Source: Paraphysomonas bandaiensis
Lineage: Eukaryota > Chrysophyceae
Assembly (NCBI GenBank): GCA_965644295.1
Contig: CBFFRP010000617.1
Coordinates: 1-30,116 of the forward strand
Direction of reading: 5' to 3'
Length of the DNA: 30,116 nt
Of this stretch, positions 8,129 to 16,000 are shown in pieces. The stretch's first letter is position 1. Each line of letters opens with the position of its first letter. The notes beneath the pieces are model-generated. The model had not been told where the DNA came from and did no database searches. It saw only the letters and a program-made list of their open reading frames with translations. The position numbers and the translations under genes are program-made.

Positions 8129-9166
8129 ATGTACCATGAGAGTCGTATTGATAAAGTATCCTCTGACATACATACATTTCACCACAACAGTGACGATAAC
8201 GAGCTATCAATATCTAGATATGAAATACTTATACCAATACATACACACAGTGCTAATATAGAGAGGGATGAGGATAGTATTACTGATAAATGTGTTAGAA
8301 AAAGACGTAAACGGTCCAGAAGTTCATGTTTTTTGACAATGTATCATCTTAGAAATACCCCAATATGGGATGTTGGCAAACAATTATGGAGAGGAGCGTT
8401 ATTACTAGCTGATTATATTATATATCAGAGAGAGCAATTGTGTCACAGGATTGTATTTGAACTTGGAGCAGGTATTGGACTATTAGGAAAAGTTGCTAGT
8501 TTGTTGCCGTGTAGGAGTGTGTATGTTACTGATGTGAACCAGTCTGTGGTCGACCTAATGATAAAGAACATGAACACAAACAGTCATGTATTACCTTTTC
8601 ACAATAATGCGACCATTGCACAGACTCATCCCAGGGTGCTGAACTGGTGTAATGAAAAGTCATGCAGAGATAGACTTGATCCCGCTGATAAATGGACGCC
8701 GCAAGACACTTCAGAATTGAACAATCACAATGTGCTATGGCTTGCTGCAGATGTCATATACGACGACCAGCTGACAGATGCATTCTTTGCAACGCTAACG
8801 CGGTTTATGAACCCAGGTGAGCACTTATGGTTGGCCTTAGAAAAGAGATTCAACTTTACAGTGGAAGAAATGTCCCTTGTCGCTCATGGCTACAGACGTT
8901 TCTTGTCATATATTGGAGAAAATATATCTGCTAGCAGTGTAGCACCTCTAGAATCAGATATTGATGAAAGAACTGACAAGGATAATACTTCCCATACTCC
9001 GCAGTGTGGTAGTATGACCAGCGTAGATGAGTCATCGAATAACGAATCTTCGCCAACCGTGAGCTTCAAAGGGCACAGGATTCCGATGAATTTTCCACAG
9101 TACGTATTAGATTATGATCGCGTGAAAGACCTTGAGCTGTGGGATATTGTACTACTAAACAAATAA
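8129..9166 (+). CDS. METTL22: METTL22 orthologue, class I protein methyltransferase
   Basis: A complete 345-aa, apparently intronless gene for a seven-beta-strand SAM-dependent methyltransferase of the METTL21/22 lysine methyltransferase group. Human METTL22 methylates a lysine of the nuclear DNA/RNA-binding protein KIN17. Visible features in order: a hydrophilic N-terminus with a basic patch (KCVRKRRKRSR), the family signature DVGKQLWRGALLLADYI, SAM-binding motif I FELGAGIGLLG, the acidic end of strand 2 (YVTDVN), motif AADVIYDDQLTDAFF containing the DxxY-like catalytic element, EKRFNFT, and the C-terminal FPQYVLDYDRVKDLELWDI block. An insertion rich in Ser, Asp and Glu (about residues 268-310) separates the last two blocks. 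The ATG at 8129 is the first in this frame near the conserved region. Identification is confident; substrate is inferred from the family. Confidence 0.93.
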   Translation: MYHESRIDKVSSDIHTFHHNSDDNELSISRYEILIPIHTHSANIERDEDSITDKCVRKRRKRSRSSCFLTMYHLRNTPIWDVGKQLWRGALLLADYIIYQREQLCHRIVFELGAGIGLLGKVASLLPCRSVYVTDVNQSVVDLMIKNMNTNSHVLPFHNNATIAQTHPRVLNWCNEKSCRDRLDPADKWTPQDTSELNNHNVLWLAADVIYDDQLTDAFFATLTRFMNPGEHLWLALEKRFNFTVEEMSLVAHGYRRFLSYIGENISASSVAPLESDIDERTDKDNTSHTPQCGSMTSVDESSNNESSPTVSFKGHRIPMNFPQYVLDYDRVKDLELWDIVLLNK

Positions 9167-9167
9167 A
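9162..9167 (+). terminator. Poly(A) signal overlapping the METTL22 stop codon
   Basis: AATAAA at 9162-9167 contains the TAA stop at 9164-9166, followed by a T-rich stretch. If used, the 3' UTR would be only tens of bases long. Confidence 0.55.
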
Positions 9168-9777
9168 TTTTGTTTATTTTCTTTTTAATATTTGAAGGAC
9201 GGCATGGAGCATATATAATGCCAGATTATTTTCTACACGTATAAATGTGAATCTGTTAAATTATTTAAACTGCCATATATATTTGTTACGCTCTATTTGC
9301 GAGGAAAAGAGCCCGCGGTATGAATATCAGAGGTACAGATGCTTGGCTTTTAGAGACAAGAAGTATGTAAATTGTAAACCAGCCAAAACAGGAGTACAGC
9401 CCAACAAATCAGATAGGGTTTAATCATAAATGAAGCAGTTTCATGCTCTGTCAGTAGCTACTTTATGTCGCCAATCGTACTCATATTTAAATAAATACTC
9501 ATATCAGATATATTTGATGTACCGTCTACAAGTGTATAGCATGTAGTAGCCATATATTACCGGGTGTTATTAGTACTTTTAACTTCTAATATACAACAGC
9601 ACATGAAAATTGCAAAGACCTTAATATGTGTGGTGGTAGCTAGAGTATTAGTTGCAAAGAGAAGTCTAGACTTTAATTATAAAAAAATAAAAACTGAGAG
9701 ATTATACTCTTAATTAGACCAGACGAATCATGTGCGGTGATGAATATACATACATATATATTAATATCCACATATAC
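9168..9777. other. Intergenic DNA between METTL22 and the TIR element
   Basis: About 610 bases of AT-rich sequence with no convincing frame. The METTL22 3' UTR must end somewhere in the first part. Nothing else was recognised. Confidence 0.55.
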
Positions 9778-10064
9778 TGCCCCATATTGACAGCGTAACT
9801 AATTACTGCGTGCGGCCCCCTAGTGGGTGCGGCTGAGTGCTACTGCGATTGATCGCCTCTACCTATGTACACATTGCTTAGTTCAGCACTACCCCACCCG
9901 GGGTCTCACTGCATATTCAGCGCTGAATACCATGTGATAATGATGTAGCTAGTTGGGTTCAGTAGGTAGCTAGCAAATAACGTATGCGACTTAAATCAAA
10001 TATTAGTTACGTACCCACCCGACCCCCATCCGAATCTACCTAAGTACGCGCTCAGAATGGGGCA
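9778..10064 (+). repeat. Left 287-bp terminal inverted repeat
   Basis: Reverse complement of 15403-15689 with two mismatches seen (an A/G difference near 9843 and a C/G difference near 10010). It starts TGCCCCAT and ends ATGGGGCA, so the repeat unit itself has 8-bp inverted ends. A 14-bp perfect palindrome ATTCAGCGCTGAAT lies at 9915-9928. Confidence 0.95.
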
Positions 10065-10477
10065 CCCCCCACCCGTATTCCTAAATACAACTGTAGTACA
10101 GTATTCGCATATGTGATCAACTCGGCCACTGGGACTAAGGAGAGTGTCCCACACAACTCATTTGACCACCATCCTTTTCTTACCCTAAGTCGCCGTGGAC
10201 CAGGCCGCATGGTTGACTAGTCCATTTCTCCAATTAGGGACAAGATTAGATATTTATTTTTTTAATCGGGCGCCGGAATTGAATATATATATATAAATTT
10301 ATTTTGACGCCTGATCCCTCCCAAATTGATTGCCGTAGAAGTTTTTTTTCAAAAAACACACACAAAATTTTGAAAAAATTAAATTCATTTCAAATCTATG
10401 TGTGTTTTTTTCCACCAATCAGAATCGCTCTTTCTGACCCCATATGTAATAACAAAAAAATGTTGAGCTCACTCTCA
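10065..10477. other. Left interior of the TIR element, no gene seen
   Basis: It begins with a C-rich stretch (CCCCCCACCCG) and turns AT-rich, with a TA dinucleotide tract near 10284-10296 and T/A homopolymers. No supported coding frame. It was separated from the element's genes by the Harbinger insertion. Confidence 0.5.
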
Positions 10478-10496
10478 GCGCCGTCTTATACAAAAC
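10478..10496 (+). repeat. Left terminal inverted repeat of the Harbinger element
   Basis: Nineteen bases that match the reverse complement of 12724-12742 at 18 positions, the exception being the second base. The preceding TCA is repeated after the right end. Confidence 0.8.
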
Positions 10497-10921
10497 ATGC
10501 GACAAAACACAAAAAAATTGATTACTACGAAATTTTTTAGGGTTTGTCGTTTTGCCACCGTGCAACTTGTCGCTCTCCCACTTCTTTTTTTTTAATCGCC
10601 AGGTGTCTGTTCACTCACATGAGAGTGTTTAGCATATCATATAGATATATGAGGGCTCTAGGTTGTCATTCTGTATTAGATATTGCAAGATGCTGGATAC
10701 GGAAGAATTAGCTGTCTTCATCTTAACAGTTTCGCGGAATGTCGGCTTTACTGATGCAGTTGCTTGGACGCTAATCATTTCGCTATTCGCTAGATCTATA
10801 GAAGTATGTGGACTACTCCTCTAAAGTAGTAACGAAATGATTGATTTTCATGTAGGTAGTAAAGGTACTGAGAAGTAGAGACAGAAACCGAGTAAGAAAT
10901 CGGTAGTATGCATTGGACAAA

Positions 10922-11428
10922 ATGGACAAATTAACAGAAAGGGAGTTTAAGAGAATGTTCAGAATGTCAAGGCGTCATTGCTGGTTGTGAGGCTAATCTA
11001 AAGTTCCATATGTTCAGTGCAAGGAACTCTGGGTCGACGAATGACGTGCTCGCCTGGAGCAATTCAGACATGAGACAATGCTTGGACGACTCAATGCTAC
11101 CGGAACCGTACTACTTTATTTTGGTGACGAAGCTTTCGTAAATACACAGCAGTTTCTAGTTCCATGGTCTGGAAGGGGATTAGATCCCTGGAAAGTTTCT
11201 TTCAATTACCACTTGTCATCAATGAGACAGTGTATTGAAAGATCTTTCTCTCATTTAACTCAGAGATGGGGAATTTTTTGGAGACCTCTACAGTGCGGGG
11301 TTGATAAGTGGACACTTGTTTGTACTGTGACAGCTAAACTTCATAACTACATCATAGACATGGGCGAGGGTGGTGATAACGACATGCCAGTGGTTCGAGC
11401 AATTGCTCCTGGCGTCGTTGCAAGTTGA
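10922..11428 (+). pseudogene. PIF/Harbinger DDE transposase, internally deleted and frameshifted
   Basis: Fragments of a Harbinger nuclease that cuts and rejoins element ends. At 10922-11000 a short frame has the N-terminal EREFKRMFRMSRRH block and then a stop. From about 11009 a second frame has an FSARNSGSTNDVLAW block. Near 11118-11122 the frame changes, and 11120-11428 continues with FGDEAFV (second catalytic Asp), a conserved SFNYHLSSMRQCIERSF block (catalytic Glu), a QRWGIFWRPL block and a KLHNYI block. The region between the first two blocks, which should hold over a hundred residues and the first catalytic Asp, is missing. The gene is therefore inactive by internal deletion plus frameshift. 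Family assignment is confident from the last segment. Confidence 0.85.
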
Positions 11429-11804
11429 CGCTTCTTTGGAACATGAGGCTCTGATGGTAACGCTCCAGTGTCCCTCTGCATATGCTTCGGAAGGGCCTTT
11501 CCGAGCTGGTCCATTTTACTGCTATCAATTATGCAGTATGCGTAATAGTAAACGTCCGAGTAGTTTGTGCAGAACTTGCACCACTCATCGTAGAGATTTT
11601 CGGCTTCCTGGTTTCCACTTCGTCTAAAATTTTCGAATATCTATACGTATGTTGTTAATTAGCGTAATATTGTACGATAAGTATATATATCATTATTTAC
11701 CTTAGTTAAGTTGCTTCGAATCTCTCCGATAGTTTTTCTTATCCAACCTCCATCTCGTTTAGGTCGTCCAGGTGTGCTGGGATTTAGTTCAAAACACTTC
11801 TTAG

Positions 11805-12484
11805 CTATTGATTCAAGTCGCGGAGCAGGCCTATACGAACAATGGAATGATATAGTTTACTCACGAAAGTATACAACATACTGATAGGGCACTTTGCGAA
11901 TGCCGTCCCATCATACATAATAGTCTGGTTCTGAAATAACAAACTCTCATCATTGAATAGAGCGGCCAGTTGCTGCCAGGGATCAGCCTGGGTGGCAACT
12001 TCTTGCCCCTGTGCATCCAGCTCTCTCCTATTCATTGGGTGATATGCTCTAGTCCATTGAGCTTGTGCTGATGGCAGCACGTATAAGTGCATCAAACGAC
12101 ACCTATAAATATTCACAATTTATCAGATATACTAACCCTAAGCAGTAATATTACACCTATCGTGCTTGTTAGTGTTCTCGGCGCGGGCACTTGCTTCAGT
12201 AATAGATGCAGCTGATTCAGACAAAGCACTAGAGTCTCAACAGCCTTCTTCACACACTCCGGAAGTGAAATAAAGAAGGTATGAGTCTTGTTCTGTTGTA
12301 ATTGACTCATCTTATCCCAATCTGGGTAAGATGAGAAGAACGGTTTCTTCTCCGGGCATTGTTCTGCCTGCAATTTACGCAATTGTGTCACAACGTAGTT
12401 AGGGTGACACATGGGCCACCCTGGGGGCACCACAGTGTCCCCTTGTCTCATATCAACGTCACTGCTATGGTCGGAGCTGATCAT
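11805..12484 (-). pseudogene. Second gene of the Harbinger element (accessory protein), two exons, frameshifted
   Basis: Minus-strand gene starting at 12484. The first part has an NYVVTQLRKLQAEQ block and a SYPDWDKMSQLQQNKT block. Near 12240 the frame changes to one reading SALSESAASITEASARAENTNKHDR. A 54-nt GT-AG intron at 12103-12156 joins this to a second exon with a TRAYHPMNRRELDAQ block and ADPWQQLAALFNDE, ending at 11805. Harbinger elements normally encode a second, Myb/SANT-like DNA-binding protein that brings the transposase to the nucleus and element ends. The position and convergent arrangement fit that role, but I do not see a clear Myb tryptophan pattern, so the role is inferred from context. 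The frameshift suggests it is no longer functional. Confidence 0.6.
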
Positions 12485-12641
12485 CTTAAAATTTAAATGA
12501 ATACTTCTAATTTAAATGCTCGAAGTGAGTGATAGACAATACAGCGGTATAAAGCCGTATAAAAAATTTTTATTTCATGACATGAAAATCAAAACTTGTG
12601 CAATGAAACCAAAAACTTTATGTGACAAGATGAGAGGAAAG

Positions 12642-12742
12642 TGTCGTTTTGGTTTGTATAAGGACGTCGCACGACATTTCTACAAAAAAAAATACTAAAA
12701 AAATCGTAGGACGATGTCGTTTTGTTTTGTATAAGACGGCCC
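12642..12742. repeat. Duplicated right terminus of the Harbinger element
   Basis: The word TGTCGTTTTG[G/T]TTTGTATAAG occurs at about 12642-12663 and again at 12715-12735, 73 bp apart in direct orientation. The second copy leads into the true end (TIR 12724-12742). A related inverted word, CTTATACAAAACATGCGACAAAAC, marks the left end. Confidence 0.6.
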
Positions 12743-12812
12743 TCACTTATCAATAGCTATACAACCCGCCCCCACCAAAGCCCACCCGCACTCACCAACA
12801 CCATGTATCCGA

Positions 12813-13535
12813 ATGTATCAATCTGATGTGACATTCCCAAATGATTTCACGGGTTTGAGATCGGTGTTTGACGGTCAAGATATATTTGATACTCATATGA
12901 CGAAAACTTATTCCGCGGGCAGTGGTCCAACCGCATATGCAAACGGAGACTACAATTTGAAATGCTCTTCATATGGTAAGTACAGGACGGTAGATCCTTT
13001 AAATTCATGTAACTTATTATTTGATGATAGTGACGAGACTTTCTGGGGCAATAACAGAAATAACACGGGCCCGAATGGTATAGACAATTATAGAGACGGT
13101 GTTTTTTATGCGATGCCATCTGGTGAAGCTTATGATGGAACAACCGGCAATTATATAGGCAGTAGTGGAACAGATTATTACTTCTCAACAATGTATGATA
13201 CATCACACTCCATTGATGGAGAATGGGTGCAAATACAATTGCCTTTTAAGATGCGATTGACATTTATATCAACACAGGAAAGAAGCACACAACAGGAAAG
13301 AACAATGAAAGCTTGTTATATCCTTGGTTCCGATGATGGAACAACATGGAGTTATATAGATGACGTAGCATTTCCAGCAACTCAAGACTCAACTTTATAT
13401 ACTGAGCCGGTGACAACAACAAAGAGATATTCAATCATACGGATTGTAATCGCATCTGCCGGTTATATTATGTTTAATACGATCAACTTTAGATTGACAG
13501 GTGATACGTGGAGTCTTGAGTCGTCAACTGAATAA
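12813..13535 (+). CDS. Discoidin-like (F5/8 type C fold) virus-type protein
   Basis: A complete 240-aa ORF directly right of the Harbinger insertion. The C-terminal half has a beta-rich pattern: GEWVQIQLPFKM, then ACYILGSDDGTTWSYIDD, then a YSIIRIVI strand and an FRLTGD end. This is the layout of discoidin/galactose-binding-like domains found in surface proteins of large DNA viruses and related elements. The N-terminal half is Tyr/Gly/Asn-rich and unrecognised. There is no signal peptide. A likely role is a particle surface or attachment protein, inferred from fold and company. The Harbinger lies about 70 bp upstream of the start and may have displaced the promoter. Another ATG at 12803 is in a different frame. 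Confidence 0.6.
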   Translation: MYQSDVTFPNDFTGLRSVFDGQDIFDTHMTKTYSAGSGPTAYANGDYNLKCSSYGKYRTVDPLNSCNLLFDDSDETFWGNNRNNTGPNGIDNYRDGVFYAMPSGEAYDGTTGNYIGSSGTDYYFSTMYDTSHSIDGEWVQIQLPFKMRLTFISTQERSTQQERTMKACYILGSDDGTTWSYIDDVAFPATQDSTLYTEPVTTTKRYSIIRIVIASAGYIMFNTINFRLTGDTWSLESSTE

Positions 13536-13631
13536 TGTTTCTTTCTAGTATAATATATTACACGGCGGCGAGTATGAGTGGAAGGATATATCGAAATCCA
13601 ATTTGAATCGATTTTCTTGTGAGGTGTGAGG

Positions 13632-13847
13632 TTACTTCGTCAAAAGCAAGTTTGCAAAAAAACGGATTGCTTTCTTCATGATACGACGGAACCATTTGTA
13701 GTTTTTAATTTTTGGCATGAGGAGTTGGATCATTTTGCGAATGATATCTTCGTCACCGCTGAAGAAATCGGACACACATTCGATGACAAGTCGTTCGCGG
13801 AATAAACCCCGTGATTTCCCCAAGATGAAATTTTCAACACATTGCAT
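13632..13847 (-). CDS. Small basic ORF of the TIR element, function unknown
   Basis: A 71-codon minus-strand ORF between the discoidin-like gene and the protease, convergent with the former. It has a CVSDFF block, then a strongly basic, hydrophobic C-terminal half (KIKNYKWFRRIMKKAIRFF) that would form an amphipathic helix. Such peptides can be membrane-active or nucleic-acid binding, but I do not recognise it. It may be a chance ORF; its placement in the gap between two genes and residue makeup are the only support. Confidence 0.3.
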   Translation of the reverse strand: MQCVENFILGKSRGLFRERLVIECVSDFFSGDEDIIRKMIQLLMPKIKNYKWFRRIMKKAIRFFANLLLTK

Positions 13848-13913
13848 CGTACACGCGTATGTGTACTCATATCAAGGGTTAATGGGACCCGCACACCCCG
13901 CACCCCGCAATGG

Positions 13914-14461
13914 ATCCGTATAACAGAGGTAGTGGAAAAGTAAAACGCGGTGGTTCGTTTTTACTATCCTAATACATAAACGAATAGAACTAGGAATTAC
14001 AACATCCTCGCAGTTGACTCGATTGGGAAAACAAATGGGGTTTCGAATATATGAGGTTGGTAAACACCAATTAGCCAATCGAACTCCCATTCAAAATGAA
14101 ATGATTATCGTCAACATCGATGACGGCTCTAAAGGTACACATTGGGTCGCCATATTTTCACAGGGTAAACGCTATTTATATTTCGACTCCTTTGCCCTCG
14201 CGCCACCAACAAATATCGCGGCGTATATTAAACGTGTGAATGGAAACAAAAAAATACCCTACAACAATTCCAAAAACTACAGGATCCTCGTGCAGAATCG
14301 TGTGGTTATTGGTGTGTGCTCTGGTTGGACTATATGAGAAAGCGATCCATATTCTGACAAAATGGTCACTTACCCGAATTCACAACGTATTCACTTCACT
14401 ATTCAATAATGTAGAACAAAACGAAATCATATTGTACAAACTATACTCCGGCTTTTTTTAG
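13914..14461 (+). pseudogene. Adenain-type (Polinton) cysteine protease, frameshifted
   Basis: Polintons and adenoviruses use this protease to mature capsid proteins. The core at 14014-14300 reads as the family: an NIDDGSKGTHWVAIF block with the catalytic His, then YLYFDSFALAPP with the Asp region, then a conserved Gln near 14296. The catalytic Cys block CGYWCVLWLDY follows in a different frame (about 14307-14340), and a C-terminal helix continues in yet another frame to 14461. A possible N-terminus (ATG at 13912 with a Gly-rich start) is also separated by a frame change near 13966. With at least three frame breaks the gene is dead in this copy unless the bases are sequencing errors. All catalytic residues are still visible, so decay is recent. 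Confidence 0.75.
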
Positions 14462-14468
14462 TGCTCTA

Positions 14469-14681
14469 CTAGTAAAAGTAGATGATTCGCAACGACATAA
14501 ATCCACTACCCGAGCCACCACGCCCACTGCAACACTCACGCGATGAAGGCAAGTCGCAGCCACCACTCGTTCCCAATATAAACGCGTCTTCGGGGTTCTT
14601 TTTGAAGGAACGGAACAGGAAATAAAACGAATTCGAGACGAGAAACATGCGTTCGAATTTGTTAAAGCAGTTCGTACCCAT
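14469..14681 (-). CDS. Small Gly/Ser-tailed ORF downstream of the basic structural-type gene
   Basis: A 70-codon ORF whose ATG sits six bases after the stop of the 14688-15335 gene and in the same frame, so it could be a translationally coupled product or a former extension of that protein. It has a Phe-rich N-terminal half and a GRGGSGSGF segment near the end. No family recognised. It overlaps nothing else on the minus strand and converges with the protease remnant. Low confidence that it is a gene. Confidence 0.25.
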   Translation of the reverse strand: MGTNCFNKFERMFLVSNSFYFLFRSFKKNPEDAFILGTSGGCDLPSSRECCSGRGGSGSGFMSLRIIYFY

Positions 14682-14687
14682 CTAATG

Positions 14688-15335
14688 TTATTCGACAAAT
14701 CGCAAAACAAATACAGCGACCGGATATTGCTGCCCTGTGACCGAACCACCGACATAATTTGAGGCCGCTTTTTTACCTACTTTGCTGACGCGCTTGGCTA
14801 CCTTTGCATTCACACCGCGGTTGACCGCTTCTTCCTCGAGACGATTGACCGCTATATCTGTGAGTGACTCGCCCACCACCGCTTTGGATGCTTTGTTGGC
14901 AAGTGCCGCTGCTTGTTTTCCTTCTTTGATTGCTTTTCCCAAATTGATCTTACCTCCATGTTTGTTTTTCGCGTCAATCAATATATCGGAAGCTCGATGG
15001 GATACACTTTCAGGAACAAACATTCCCAAACATTTATCGACCCCTTCGCGGATAAGTACGTCGCTGACACTTTCACCAAGAACCCCCTTTGATGCTTTAT
15101 CGACAACTTTGCGGATTTTGTTTGCTTTCTTTAGTGTTTTACCGAGTTTGAATTTACCACCCTCAAAATCACTGAAATCCTCGGCGGAAATGCGTACCGT
15201 TTTTCCACGTGAACGGTTGAGTTTATTAGCGATGGCGGGGTTTTGTAAGTCATGTGAAGTAAATTTGGACTTATCGATTTGAACGACTTTTCCGTCGCGT
15301 AGTTTTGCTTGTTGAGTTGGGGTCAATTGTGGCAT
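14688..15335 (-). CDS. Basic, internally duplicated virus-type protein of the TIR element
   Basis: A complete 215-aa Lys-rich protein that starts about 70 bp inside the right TIR. The N-terminus has a LTPTQQAKLRDGKVVQI block and a RSRGKTVRIS block, a style I associate with a hypothetical structural-type protein common in Polintons. Two related segments follow: residues 59-96 (GGKFKLGKTLKK...GVLGESVSDV) and 127-163 (GGKINLGKAIKE...AVVGESLTDI). Each looks like an amphipathic helix pair. The C-terminal residues after about 198 become hydrophobic. A minor capsid, core or DNA-condensing role is plausible from charge and neighbours but is inference. The frame is intact, unlike the neighbouring protease. 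Confidence 0.6.
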   Translation of the reverse strand: MPQLTPTQQAKLRDGKVVQIDKSKFTSHDLQNPAIANKLNRSRGKTVRISAEDFSDFEGGKFKLGKTLKKANKIRKVVDKASKGVLGESVSDVLIREGVDKCLGMFVPESVSHRASDILIDAKNKHGGKINLGKAIKEGKQAAALANKASKAVVGESLTDIAVNRLEEEAVNRGVNAKVAKRVSKVGKKAASNYVGGSVTGQQYPVAVFVLRFVE

Positions 15336-15402
15336 TAGTTTTTTTAATAGTGTGCATATATAAAAAACGTTAAACTGCAGTTAAACGAGCACCTGTCAAA
15401 CC

Positions 15403-15689
15403 TGCCCCATTCTGAGCGCGTACTTAGGTAGATTCGGATGGGGGTCGGGTGGGTACCTAACTAATATTTGATTTAAGTCGCATACGTTATTTGCTAGCTA
15501 CCTACTGAACCCAACTAGCTACATCATTATCACATGGTATTCAGCGCTGAATATGCAGTGAGACCCCGGGTGGGGTAGTGCTGAACTAAGCAATGTGTAC
15601 ATAGGTAGAGGCGATCAATCGCAGCAGCACTCAGCCGCACCCACTAGGGGGCCGCACGCAGTAATTAGTTACGCTGTCAATATGGGGCA
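15403..15689 (-). repeat. Right 287-bp terminal inverted repeat
   Basis: Reverse complement of 9778-10064 with two mismatches. Outer end ...ATATGGGGCA at 15689, inner end TGCCCCATTC at 15403. Outside it the sequence CATACAGG begins. Confidence 0.95.
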
Positions 15690-16000
15690 CATACAGGACC
15701 TTATGACAATACATACTGACGGTGACTTGTAGAGCAGTGGCATCATACAGTCTTTTCAGGGTTTGGATCACGTCGTGCTCCTTATCAGGATTATTGGCGT
15801 CATATCACACACACACCATTCGAGTCAGTTGCATTAGAAGGGGATCGTGATACGCTGAGCCGAGTGATGTACATACACGTGTGATTGGAAGACTGGCATT
15901 CAAACAGCTAAGGTTGATTTGTTGGATCCTTTCCCAGAAGTGTTTGCATTGTGAAGCGATATGTCCTCCTCTATTCCATCACATCTGACACACTTACGAG
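15690..16000. other. Unique spacer, no gene seen
   Basis: About 310 bases between the TIR element and the first hairpin repeat. No supported frame or repeat. Confidence 0.5.

Larger units (their letters stand above)
10478..12742. mobile_element. PIF/Harbinger DNA transposon nested in the TIR element
   Basis: A 2,265-bp unit with 19-bp terminal inverted repeats (10478-10496 and 12724-12742, 18 of 19 matching, outer sequence G[C/G]GCCGTCTTATACAAAAC). It is flanked on both sides by TCA (10475-10477 and 12743-12745), a 3-bp duplication as expected in size for Harbinger. Inside are a decayed DDE transposase on the plus strand and a second gene on the minus strand, convergent with it. The usual Harbinger target is TWA, so TCA is off-consensus. 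Confidence 0.82.
9778..15689. mobile_element. Polinton-like non-autonomous DNA element with 287-bp terminal inverted repeats
   Basis: A 5,912-bp unit bounded by 287-bp inverted repeats that differ at two positions. Removing the nested Harbinger (10478-12742 plus one 3-bp duplication) leaves about 3.6 kb. The interior encodes virus-like proteins: a discoidin-like protein, an adenain-type cysteine protease (broken), and a basic protein with two related halves. The protease is the best family marker and points to Maverick/Polinton or related adintovirus/polinton-like-virus DNA. No DNA polymerase B, retrovirus-type integrase, packaging ATPase or major capsid gene is present, so it is a deletion derivative. 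The ends are TGCCCC...GGGGCA, unlike the AG...CT ends usual for Polintons. Flanks TATAC and CATAC match at four of five bases, a weak candidate target duplication. Confidence 0.75.

Noticed and set aside
8058-8261. A 67-codon frame before METTL22 as a separate gene
   Set aside because: It is a short upstream frame overlapping METTL22 with no family features; at most a regulatory upstream ORF.
10304-10540. A 78-codon frame spanning the left Harbinger border
   Set aside because: It crosses a transposon insertion junction, is made largely of A/T homopolymers and has a non-ATG start.
11370-11627. An 85-codon frame after the Harbinger transposase
   Set aside because: It overlaps the end of the transposase in another frame and shows no conserved block.
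12847-13206. A 119-codon minus-strand frame opposite the discoidin-like gene
   Set aside because: Shadow of the better-supported plus-strand gene, with His/Tyr/Cys-rich composition and no recognisable pattern.
14782-15282. A 166-codon plus-strand frame opposite the basic protein
   Set aside because: It lies wholly antisense to the intact 215-aa Lys-rich gene, and its Ser/Leu/Pro-rich composition is what such an antisense gives.
9778-15689. Two unrelated MITE insertions rather than one element
   Set aside because: Neither 287-bp unit has its own target duplication, the outer flanks nearly match, and the interior genes share a virus-like theme. Kept as an alternative in the findings but not as the main call.
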